From contig JBCCHV010000060.1 in the NCBI GenBank assembly GCA_039028635.1, positions 1-41,957 of the forward strand: 41,957 bases of DNA, read 5' to 3'. A program made the position numbers and the translations under genes. Shown in pieces: positions 15,576-23,078 of the stretch. Origin of the DNA: Acidobacteriota bacterium. GTDB taxonomy: Bacteria; Acidobacteriota; Thermoanaerobaculia; Multivoradales; JBCCEF01. The notes below the pieces were generated by a model. It did no database searches. It saw nothing but the letters and a program-made list of their open reading frames with translations, and had not been told where the DNA came from. Within the stretch, counting starts at the first letter, position 1, and every line of letters starts with the position of its first letter.

Positions 15576-18287
15576 ACCGGTGTTGCGCAGTCCTTTGGCA
15601 ATGCCGTTGACCGTCGCCACCAGGGCCTCCAGCAGGTCGCCGGTGGGACGATCGGCGGCACGCCAGCGGCGCAGCAGATCGATCTGCAGCAGGCTCATCG
15701 GGTCGACATAGGGATTGCGTAGCTGGATCGAGCGCTGCAGGGTGGGGTCGCGGTCGAGCAGTCGGGTACCGCCGCGTAGGTCGAGAACCCAGCGCACGGT
15801 GCGCTCGAACTCTTCCTCGATGCGGGGAAAGATCTCGCGCCCGACCTCTCCGGCCAGGGTCGCATAGCGGCGGGCGATGCCGAGATCGGCCTTGGCGAGC
15901 ACCATCTCGGCGTCATCGAAGAGGTTGCCGGCGAAGGCCAGGTCGCCAGCCAGAGCCACCAGCTCGTCGCGCCCGAAATCCTCCGCCGCGGCCTCCAGAC
16001 CGCTGCCGAGGCCGAACCACCCGGGCAGGATGTGACGGCTCTGGGTCCAGGCGAAGACCCACGGAATGGCGCGCAGGTTCTCGATGCCCTGCCTGGAACG
16101 CCGCGACGCCGGCCGCGAACCGATCGCCAGGCGCTCGATGACGTCGATCGGCGTCGCCTGCCGGAAGTACTCGAAGAAGCGTTCGTGGTCGTAGATCAGG
16201 CCGCGATAGGCCGCCCGGCTGCGCTCCCCCACCCGACTCAGAATTCGCTGCCAGCGTTCCGCCCGTGGATCCGCCTCGGCCGGTAGCGCGGTGGCCAGGG
16301 CGACGGCACCGAAGGAGCGCTCGAGATTGCGCAGGGCGATGCTGCGCACCCCGAACTTGGCGTGGATGACCTCCCCCTGCTCGGTCACCCGGAGGCGCCC
16401 ACCGACCGAGCCGGCCGGCGCCGCCAGCACCGCCCGATGCGTCTTGCCGCCGCCGCGGCTGATGGTGCCGCCGCTGCCGTGGAAGAGGGTCAGGCCAACG
16501 CCGGCCGCAGCCATCACCGCCGACATCGCCGCCTGCGCCTTCTGCAGCGACCAGCGCGACGACGCCATGCCGCCGTCCTTGTTGCTGTCGGAGTAGCCGA
16601 TCATCACCACCTGGCGCTGGCCGCGGTCCGCCAGATGGGGACCGTAGACCGGATCGTTCACCATCCGCTCGAGCACCGTCGGTGCCGCCTCGAGATCTGG
16701 CACCGTCTCGAACAGAGGCGCAACGTCGAGGGGGACCGGGCCCTCTCCTCCGAGGCCGGCCCAACGGGCCAACAGGAGCACGCTGAGGACATCGTCGACA
16801 TCCTGCGCCATGCTGATGATGTAAGGACCGACGGCCTGATCACCGTAGCGCTGCTGGGACTCGCCGATGGCACGAAAGACCTCCAGCGTCTCGGCGGCCT
16901 GCTCGTCGTCGGCGGCGAGATGCGGGGCCGCCGCCTCGGCGAGGGCTTGGTGCAGCCGCGCCACCCGCTCGGCGACGGGGCGCTCCTCCCAGCTCGAATC
17001 CCCCAGCAGACGGCCGACCACGGCCCGGTGCACCAGGCCGTCCTGGCGCACGTCGAGAGTGGCGAGGTGAAAGCCGAAGGTCTCCACCCGACGCAGCGCC
17101 CGGCGCACCGCGAAGAGGCCGGCGTGATCGCCGCGGTGGTTGCGCAGGCTGCGGGCGATGCCGCGCAGATCGTCGAACAGCTCCTGCGGTCCGGAGTAGG
17201 CCTCGGCAGCATCCCGCGCCGTCGCCGCGAGGCGCGCCACCATCAGCTCGAGGAGAACGCGATAGGGCATTTCGCGATGCCGCGGCCGCACCGCCGCGAA
17301 GGCTTCCGGGAAGAGCTCGGCATACTCGCGCTGCCGTGCCAGCACTCGTTCGTCCACCGCCACCCGCGACAGGCTCTGGCTGAGGCGCCGGGAGAGCTTC
17401 GCGAGCTCCTCGCGATAGAGGTCGAGGACCAGCGCGCGGTGGCGCGCCAGCGTTGCCCGCAGGGTGCGGGCGGAAACATTGGGATTACCGTCCATGTCGC
17501 CCCCGACCCAGGAGGCGAAGCGGAATGGGCTGACCAGGTGGACCGCTTCGGCAGGCGCCCCGTAGACCGCCGCCAGGGCGGCCTCGAGGTCTTCACAGAA
17601 CGGCGGCACGACGCGGTACAGCACCCGCGTGACGTGGAACAGGACGTGCTCGCGCTCGTCCTCGACGGTGGGCTTGAGGGTCGGACTTTCCTCGGTCTGC
17701 CAGGCGGCGGTGACCTCGGCGCGGATCCGCGCCAGGGTGCGCGCCTCCTCCGGCGGGGTGAGGGAAGGATCGAGGCGATCCACCAGCAGGCGAACGATGC
17801 GCTGGTCCTTCTCCAGCACCAGGCGCCGCGTCGCCTCCGTCGGATGGGCCGTGAACACCGGCTCGATGCGGACCTCGCGAAACAACGCCGCCACCTCCTC
17901 GAGACCGAGGCCGCCATCGCGCAGCCGGCGGACGGTCTCCTCCATGCCCTCGCGCTGCTCCGAGCCCTGGCGCTGGTAGTGCCGACGGCGCCGGATGCGG
18001 TGCACCGTCTCGGCGAGATTGACTACCGCGAAGTAGGTCGAAAAGCTGCGTGCCAGCTCACCGGCCGCGACCGCCTCCAGGCCGCCGACCTGCTCCTCGA
18101 GGGTGCCATCGGCGGCAGCGTCGCCCAGGCGGCGGCCGATGGCCGCATGGCGCGCCGCCTCGACGCACTCGAACAGCCCGCCCCCGCCCTGTTCACGGAT
18201 CACCTCGCCGACCAGCGCCCCGAGGGTGCTGACGTCCTCGCGCAGCGGCTGGTCCTTCTCCGGAAAATCGATCTGTCTCGGATCCAC
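15573..18287 (-). CDS. ppc: Phosphoenolpyruvate carboxylase
   Basis: 904 residues from the GTG ending at 18287, which has GAGGAGG four bases upstream. A TTG ending at 18314 would add nine residues but has its SD directly abutting. It carboxylates PEP to oxaloacetate in the cytoplasm to refill the TCA cycle. Visible motifs: VFTAHPTEATRR (catalytic His near residue 148), GGDMDGNPNV, SDSNKDGG, LRVTEQGEVI and the invariant C-terminal RNTG. The glycine-rich active-site loop reads FHGSGGTISRGGG. The second Arg is present, but the position usually occupied by the first Arg (HGRGG) is Ser (codon at 16473-16475). Length and motif order are otherwise normal. The gene stands alone, and its TAG stop lies in the repeat element. 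Confidence 0.95.
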   Translation of the reverse strand: MDPRQIDFPEKDQPLREDVSTLGALVGEVIREQGGGGLFECVEAARHAAIGRRLGDAAADGTLEEQVGGLEAVAAGELARSFSTYFAVVNLAETVHRIRRRRHYQRQGSEQREGMEETVRRLRDGGLGLEEVAALFREVRIEPVFTAHPTEATRRLVLEKDQRIVRLLVDRLDPSLTPPEEARTLARIRAEVTAAWQTEESPTLKPTVEDEREHVLFHVTRVLYRVVPPFCEDLEAALAAVYGAPAEAVHLVSPFRFASWVGGDMDGNPNVSARTLRATLARHRALVLDLYREELAKLSRRLSQSLSRVAVDERVLARQREYAELFPEAFAAVRPRHREMPYRVLLELMVARLAATARDAAEAYSGPQELFDDLRGIARSLRNHRGDHAGLFAVRRALRRVETFGFHLATLDVRQDGLVHRAVVGRLLGDSSWEERPVAERVARLHQALAEAAAPHLAADDEQAAETLEVFRAIGESQQRYGDQAVGPYIISMAQDVDDVLSVLLLARWAGLGGEGPVPLDVAPLFETVPDLEAAPTVLERMVNDPVYGPHLADRGQRQVVMIGYSDSNKDGGMASSRWSLQKAQAAMSAVMAAAGVGLTLFHGSGGTISRGGGKTHRAVLAAPAGSVGGRLRVTEQGEVIHAKFGVRSIALRNLERSFGAVALATALPAEADPRAERWQRILSRVGERSRAAYRGLIYDHERFFEYFRQATPIDVIERLAIGSRPASRRSRQGIENLRAIPWVFAWTQSRHILPGWFGLGSGLEAAAEDFGRDELVALAGDLAFAGNLFDDAEMVLAKADLGIARRYATLAGEVGREIFPRIEEEFERTVRWVLDLRGGTRLLDRDPTLQRSIQLRNPYVDPMSLLQIDLLRRWRAADRPTGDLLEALVATVNGIAKGLRNTG

Positions 18288-18326
18288 AGGGCCTCCTCGC
18301 TGATCTTGGTCCAACTCCTGCCGAGC

Positions 18327-18656
18327 CTACTTCGGCGGCAGGGTGTTGACGAAGCCTTCACAGCGGGCGATCCAGTCCGCCAGGTCCGCATCCGCCGCGT
18401 AGCCCGGTGGATCGACGAACAGGAACCCCTTGAGAGGCCGACCGGTGAAGTCCATCTCGCGGGCGTGAGGCCGGGCGAGGCAGTCCTCGAACTGCTCCGG
18501 ACCGACCCGCGCCATCAGCGTTTCGGCGTTGACGCCGACGCACATGTGGCCCCGCACCATGAAGGCCAGGCCACCGAACATCTTCTTTTCCACCACGTCG
18601 GTGCGACCGTCTAAGTGCTGCCGCACCCGCTCTGCCAGTCCCTCGTCATAGGCCAT
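18327..18656 (-). CDS. TfoX N-terminal-domain protein
   Basis: 109 residues consisting of one TfoX-N domain: VVEKKMFGGLAFMVRGHMCVGV, LMARVGP, REMDFTGRPLKGFLFV and a final ADLADWIARCEGFVNTLP. Stand-alone TfoX-N proteins are widespread. They are related to the N-terminal part of the competence regulator TfoX/Sxy, but their own role is not established. It lies 39 bases upstream of ppc on the same strand and could share its transcript, although ppc has its own good ribosome site. No clear Shine-Dalgarno precedes the ATG. Confidence 0.85.
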   Translation of the reverse strand: MAYDEGLAERVRQHLDGRTDVVEKKMFGGLAFMVRGHMCVGVNAETLMARVGPEQFEDCLARPHAREMDFTGRPLKGFLFVDPPGYAADADLADWIARCEGFVNTLPPK

Positions 18657-18736
18657 CGCCGAATTCTAACCCCAACAAGGCGTCGAAGAAAATATTATGA
18701 TAAACTACAATAAAAAATAACCGACAAGGGGTCACA
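18657..18736 (+). promoter_or_regulatory. AT-rich promoter region of the orphan gene
   Basis: The base composition changes abruptly here. TACAAT at 18706-18711 (5/6 to the -10 consensus) and TATGAT at 18696-18701 are candidate -10 boxes; no good -35 is seen. AAGGGG at 18726-18731 is a Shine-Dalgarno five bases before the ATG at 18737. Confidence 0.45.
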
Positions 18737-20143
18737 ATGATTGTATTCTCCTCCGAATTTCCAATCACAACTCATCGAAGACCAAAAGAGTTCCTGCAGT
18801 CAATTCAAAAATGGATCCTAGGGTCACCACACACCTCTCTCAACAAGTCCATCTTCAAGGAAATCAATAGCTCGAAAAGCTGGTCACTAACAGAAAATAA
18901 CGAGACTATTGAATATATCCGCGCAGAGTCTTCGACCAGACAGATCACTTCAATTAGGTACACGAAGATCAGTGACGAAGTTAAATGGACTACCACAGCC
19001 TCACTCTCAATTGAGCACGACTCCTGGATTGGAGTTCGAACATTCTGCGAGTCGACTAACCCAGGGAGAAACCTCCCACCCGTAAAGAAACCTATAATTA
19101 TTAAGAATCTCCTAGCAGATTTCGGAGGAGGAAAGGATGGCATACTCCCAGTCCAAACGACCCCACACAGACTTAACAACGTAGACATTGATATCGCCAT
19201 CCTACTAATCGCTGGAGGATCGAAGTGCTACCTTCCTATCGTATATCTAAGCGCCCCCTTTAGATCAAGCGACGAGCACATTAACCCCAACACGCTGAGC
19301 CAGGACCTCTCAGGAATGGCACACGTGGTCGTAGAGCCCAATCGGGAATTCTCAATTCGCCTAAAACAAGACGTCGACTCGCGAAATGTTTACGGAGGCA
19401 CCGCTGGAATTTACTGGCCCGACGGCGGCGGAAAAGATTCATTCTTTTTAGGTCATGAGTTTGACTCAGTCGAACAGATATCGAATGGCATCAAGGAGGC
19501 CCTAAGAACTTCACTCATTAGTCGGCGCCCTCTCCAGCGATGCACCTGGGGTGCCGCAAAGGAATTTTCCTCGCAAATCAAGATTCAAGAACTCAAAGAT
19601 CGGGGCTCTCAAGAGATTCAAGAGTACATTGATTCTTTCGACCAGGAAATTGAATCCAAGAACCAGCAAATTGATGACGCCAACAAAGAAATCGACAGAC
19701 TCAGACAGGAAGTCAAGAGTCAGCCAGCCAACTTTGTCGCAGGCTCCGGACTCACCCTCCATCCAGGAAACGAACAAGAACTCTTTCCAGGGGAGGCAAA
19801 AGAATTTCTAATCGAAGCGCTTCAATCCCATGCCATGAATAGCTTGCAAAAGGATAGTCGAAAACGCAGACTCCTAGAGTCGATTTTGGAGTCAAATATT
19901 ACAGCTACTCAGACAGCAAATCGGCGCAAGAAAATCAAGAATCTCTTCAAGGGATTCAAGAAGATAACAGCAACGATCAGAAGCGAGCTTCGAAAGCTCG
20001 GACTCTCAATCAATGAAGAAGGCAATCACTTGAAAATATCAATCGAGGGGGACCAGCGATTCAAAGTCACCACTTCGAAGACGGGAAGTGACCATAGAGG
20101 GGGACATAACATTGGAGCACAGATTAATCGATCCTTTTTCTAA
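18737..20143 (+). CDS. AT-rich orphan protein with coiled coil and HicA-like C-terminus, probably acquired
   Basis: 468 residues, Lys/Asn/Ser/Ile-rich and encoded by DNA visibly poorer in GC than every neighbour: a clear sign of transfer. The N-terminal half (about 1-270) is a predicted alpha/beta domain with WILGSPHTSL, RTFCESTNPGRNLPPVKKPIIIK and TAGIYWPDGGGKDSFFLG. A coiled coil follows (about 285-330, EIQEYIDSFDQEIESKNQQ). The C-terminal part has a basic helix (NRRKKIKNLFKGFKK), then LRKLGLSINEEGNHLKI and KTGSDHRGGHNIGAQI. The helix-strand-GNH pattern resembles HicA/dsRBD-like RNA-binding folds, and 'KTxSDHRxGxN' recalls C-termini of large defence-associated proteins. No nuclease motif is certain. 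Its TAA overlaps the convergent arfB stop by four bases. A defence or genome-conflict role is inference. Confidence 0.7.
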   Translation: MIVFSSEFPITTHRRPKEFLQSIQKWILGSPHTSLNKSIFKEINSSKSWSLTENNETIEYIRAESSTRQITSIRYTKISDEVKWTTTASLSIEHDSWIGVRTFCESTNPGRNLPPVKKPIIIKNLLADFGGGKDGILPVQTTPHRLNNVDIDIAILLIAGGSKCYLPIVYLSAPFRSSDEHINPNTLSQDLSGMAHVVVEPNREFSIRLKQDVDSRNVYGGTAGIYWPDGGGKDSFFLGHEFDSVEQISNGIKEALRTSLISRRPLQRCTWGAAKEFSSQIKIQELKDRGSQEIQEYIDSFDQEIESKNQQIDDANKEIDRLRQEVKSQPANFVAGSGLTLHPGNEQELFPGEAKEFLIEALQSHAMNSLQKDSRKRRLLESILESNITATQTANRRKKIKNLFKGFKKITATIRSELRKLGLSINEEGNHLKISIEGDQRFKVTTSKTGSDHRGGHNIGAQINRSFF

Positions 20144-20571
20144 CTTTCATTCCGAAAGTCTCCCGCCCTACGACCGCGCTTGACCTCGCTGCGCCGCCGC
20201 TTGGCCTCGAGGCGACGCTTCTTGGCGCCCTTCGACACCCGAGTCCGGGTGCGCTTCTTGGGCACTTCGAGGGCCGCCGCCACCAACTCGCCGAGCTTGA
20301 CCCGCGCCGCCTCGCGGTTGGCGGCCTGGGTGCGGTGTTTTTGCGACACCACCCGCAACACCCCATCCTTGTTGATGCGAGTCGCCAGGCGTTCCGCGAT
20401 TCGAGTTTTCTGAGCCTCGCTCAGCACCGTCGACTGCGGCACATCGAAGCGCACCTCCACCCGGCTCTCCACCTTGTTGACGTTCTGCCCCCCGGGCCCC
20501 GAGGCGCGCGAGGCCCGGTAGGTCAGCTCGTCTTCCGGAATCTCCAGGCCCGGTCGCACGAAAAGGGCCAC
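20140..20571 (-). CDS. arfB: Alternative ribosome-rescue factor ArfB (YaeJ-type peptidyl-tRNA hydrolase)
   Basis: 143 residues. The class I release-factor catalytic domain has the GGQ motif in SRASGPGGQNVNKVESRVEV, with the family's RA.GPGGQ.VNKV context but without codon-recognition domains. It is followed by a lysine/arginine-rich tail (KKRTRTRVSKGAKKRRLEAKRRR). In ArfB such a tail inserts into the empty mRNA channel, so the protein frees ribosomes stalled at mRNA 3' ends. It is the last gene of a minus-strand run, seven bases after the M28 peptidase gene. Its stop overlaps that of the AT-rich gene by four bases, so the acquired gene was inserted right at its 3' end. Confidence 0.92.
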   Translation of the reverse strand: MALFVRPGLEIPEDELTYRASRASGPGGQNVNKVESRVEVRFDVPQSTVLSEAQKTRIAERLATRINKDGVLRVVSQKHRTQAANREAARVKLGELVAAALEVPKKRTRTRVSKGAKKRRLEAKRRRSEVKRGRRAGDFRNES

Positions 20572-20578
20572 GGCCGAA

Positions 20579-21553
20579 TCAGTCCTGGTGGTCGAGGACC
20601 ACCTGATGGAGTCCTGCCACCACTTCGGCCATGCGGCCGTAGTCCAGCCGGTCGGCGGTGTCGCCTTCGGTGTGGTACGCGAAGTTGCGGTAGAAGGAGG
20701 TGTCGGTGACCATCAGCCCCGGAAAGCCCTGATGCCAGTAGTTGAGGTGGTCCGAGAAGTCGAGACCCCGCACCAGATTGGCGGGAGCATTCATCGACAC
20801 CACCGGCAGATCCGACGCCGAGCCCAGGCTCGCCTTGATCCGTCGCACCAGGAAGCCATCGCGAAACCGCCCGACGACGGCGATGAAATTGCCGGTGGTG
20901 GGATAGAGGCGCGCGATCAGGGGCGAGGGATAGGTCTGGCTACCGGGCTGGTCGGAAAAGTAGCCGATCATCTCGATCGAGATCATGAAGGCGACCTCGG
21001 CCCCGGCGGCCCCCAGGGAGCGGGCATGCACCGCGCTACCCATGTTCTGGGTGCGAAAGTACGGCGGTTCTTCCAAGGTGTAGGCCACCAGGTGGAGCGG
21101 TCGCTGCAGCTCCTGATCGGCGAGCAGCCGGGCGAGCTCGAGCAGCGCGGCGACTCCGCTGGCGTTGTCGTCCGCCGCCGGGTAAACGTCATAGGCGTCG
21201 TAGTGGGCTCCGAGGACAATCGCCTCGCCCTCGGTCGGCCCCAGGCGGAGGATGACGTTGCGATAGGTCTTTCCGTCGGCCTGATAAGGCTGCTCCTCGA
21301 CCCGCGAGCCGGCCGCTTCGAAGTGCTCCCGGATGTAGGCGGCGGCGCGATCGAGGTTCTCGGGATGATCATGGTCCCGCGGCACCAGGTCCTGCGACAA
21401 CACCTCGACGTGCTGCCGCAAAGCCGCCCCGTCGACCGCCGCCGGCAGCACCGAAGCCCGCGGGAAGACCAGCGGCTGCTGCACCCAGACGAGCAGCAGA
21501 ACGGGAGCCAACAGCAGCGAAAGAAGCAGAGCGAGACGCGCTTTTTTCATCAT
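20579..21553 (-). CDS. Exported or membrane-anchored M28-family zinc peptidase
   Basis: 324 residues. The N-terminal hydrophobic segment (about 7-25) is a signal or anchor. The M28 aminopeptidase domain shows the co-catalytic zinc ligands: GAHYDAY (H117), AADDNASG (D128/D129), the catalytic Glu pair in LEEPPYF (E161/E162), IEMIGYF (E194) and a final His in AYHTEGDTAD. LDFSDHLNYW and VTDTSFYRN complete the usual substrate loop. It should remove N-terminal residues from peptides outside the cytoplasm. It lies between a sodium symporter and arfB on the same strand. Two ATG codons are adjacent; the first is used here. Confidence 0.9.
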   Translation of the reverse strand: MMKKARLALLLSLLLAPVLLLVWVQQPLVFPRASVLPAAVDGAALRQHVEVLSQDLVPRDHDHPENLDRAAAYIREHFEAAGSRVEEQPYQADGKTYRNVILRLGPTEGEAIVLGAHYDAYDVYPAADDNASGVAALLELARLLADQELQRPLHLVAYTLEEPPYFRTQNMGSAVHARSLGAAGAEVAFMISIEMIGYFSDQPGSQTYPSPLIARLYPTTGNFIAVVGRFRDGFLVRRIKASLGSASDLPVVSMNAPANLVRGLDFSDHLNYWHQGFPGLMVTDTSFYRNFAYHTEGDTADRLDYGRMAEVVAGLHQVVLDHQD

Positions 21554-21595
21554 CCGATGCGATCCGGTCCAAGGAGGCTGCGGCGCGCTTCGCGA

Positions 21596-23014
21596 TCAAT
21601 CGCGCCGGCCAGCCCCAACGGCATATCCCACCACCGCACTCAAGATACCCCACAGAATGTAGCCCAGGCCGCTGTCGGCGAGCCAGGTCGGTTCGACCGC
21701 CGCCAGGAAGCCTCGGGTCTCGAGGAAGTAGGCCGCCACCGTGCCGGCGAAGCCGGCGATGGACGAAGTGGTCACCGCGGTGCGCCGGGCCCAGGGCAGG
21801 AAAACCGCCGCCACCGGAAAAGCCACCGCCGTGGTCAAGATGCCCGCCGAGAGATAGAACAGATCCCACAAGCTCTCGGTGAAGAGGGCGAAGACGCCGC
21901 AGGCGATCAACACCACCAGGGTGAGGCGGCGCGAGCTGCGCCGCCGCCGCAGCGCCATCAGGTCATAGCCCAGGCTGAGGGCCATGACATTGGCGCAGGT
22001 GTCGATGGTGCTCATCGCCGCCGCCACCAGGCCGACGGTGGCGATCGCGCGCAGCCAGATCGGGGCATAGGCGTCGATGAAGGTGGCGAAGATGGCGTCA
22101 CCGTCGTTGCCCAGAAACGCCGGAGCCTGGCCTTCCACCGGTGGAAAGAGCACCAGCGCCGCCAGACCGATGAAAAGCGGCAGCAGCCCGACGAAGAAGG
22201 TCGCGTTGAGCATCGCCAGCAGCGTTCCGCGGCGCGCGGCCCGGCCATCGCGAGCAGCCTGCACCCGCACCCAGAGGTCGGTTTCGAAGAGCCATCCGGG
22301 GAGATAGGCGACGAAGGTCAGAAGGATCACCGCCAGGCCGGGGGAAAAGAGATCGTTCCATGGCCGCCCGGAGGACGGGGCCAGGAGCTCCGCCCCGGGC
22401 CAGCCGACATCGGGATTGCGCGCCAGGGCCGAGGCGGCGACCAGTGCGACCAGGACGACATAGATCGCGACCACCCCGTACTGCAGCTTGTCCGTCGCCA
22501 CCACCGCCCGCAGGCCACCGACGGAGGCATAGATCGCCACCAGCAGGGTGATCACCGCGATCACCAGCGAAACCGGCAGGCCGAGACCGGGCGCGAGCAG
22601 TGACGCCGCGACATAGATCTCGGCGCCGCCCCAGATCAGGAAGACGGCGGCGATGGCGCAGGCGACGGCGCGCCGCGCCGGAACACCGAAGCGCTCCCCC
22701 ACCATTTCCGGCTGGCTGAAGGCCGGCAGAGCACGGTATCGGCGCGCCAGAAGATAGATTCCACCCAGGCTCAGCAGCCAGGGAACGGTGATCAACCAGA
22801 GCGCGCCGAGGCCATAGCCGTAGAAGAGCTGGGCGGCATAGACGCAGGACCACGAAATCGACATGAAGCCGGCCGAGATCGAGAGGCCGACGGAGCCGGC
22901 GCCGAGGTTGCGGCCGGCATTCCAGAAGGCCTCACCGCCGGGATCGCCACGGCCGGCCCGCCACCCCAGATAGAGCGTGGCTGCGGCATAGAGCAGCAAG
23001 GCCAGGGCGATCAT
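21596..23014 (-). CDS. Sodium:solute symporter (SSS family)
   Basis: 472 residues with about 13 membrane segments. The core has the SSS pattern: WNAGRNLGAGSVGLSISAG and SISWSCVYAAQLFYGYG near the N-terminus, IYASVGGLRAVVATDKLQ in the middle (the SSS signature) and AAAMSTIDTCANVMALSLGYD in the segment that carries the Na2 site. GGAG precedes the ATG. The substrate is unknown. Lying between two exported or anchored peptidases (M14 and M28), it may import amino acids or short peptides they release, which is inference from context. Confidence 0.88.
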   Translation of the reverse strand: MIALALLLYAAATLYLGWRAGRGDPGGEAFWNAGRNLGAGSVGLSISAGFMSISWSCVYAAQLFYGYGLGALWLITVPWLLSLGGIYLLARRYRALPAFSQPEMVGERFGVPARRAVACAIAAVFLIWGGAEIYVAASLLAPGLGLPVSLVIAVITLLVAIYASVGGLRAVVATDKLQYGVVAIYVVLVALVAASALARNPDVGWPGAELLAPSSGRPWNDLFSPGLAVILLTFVAYLPGWLFETDLWVRVQAARDGRAARRGTLLAMLNATFFVGLLPLFIGLAALVLFPPVEGQAPAFLGNDGDAIFATFIDAYAPIWLRAIATVGLVAAAMSTIDTCANVMALSLGYDLMALRRRRSSRRLTLVVLIACGVFALFTESLWDLFYLSAGILTTAVAFPVAAVFLPWARRTAVTTSSIAGFAGTVAAYFLETRGFLAAVEPTWLADSGLGYILWGILSAVVGYAVGAGRRD

Positions 23015-23078
23015 CGTCGCTCCGGGCTTCGCAGCGGGCTACATCCCGACCATGCCAAGACCGGCCCCGGGATCGAGC

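Noticed and set aside
16362-18614. A 750-codon open frame on the plus strand opposite ppc
   Set aside because: It is antisense to a gene with unmistakable PEP carboxylase motifs; the translation has no recognisable domain.
20588-22603. A 671-codon open frame on the plus strand
   Set aside because: It crosses two convincing minus-strand genes (M28 peptidase and symporter) and their gap; its composition is that of a shadow frame.
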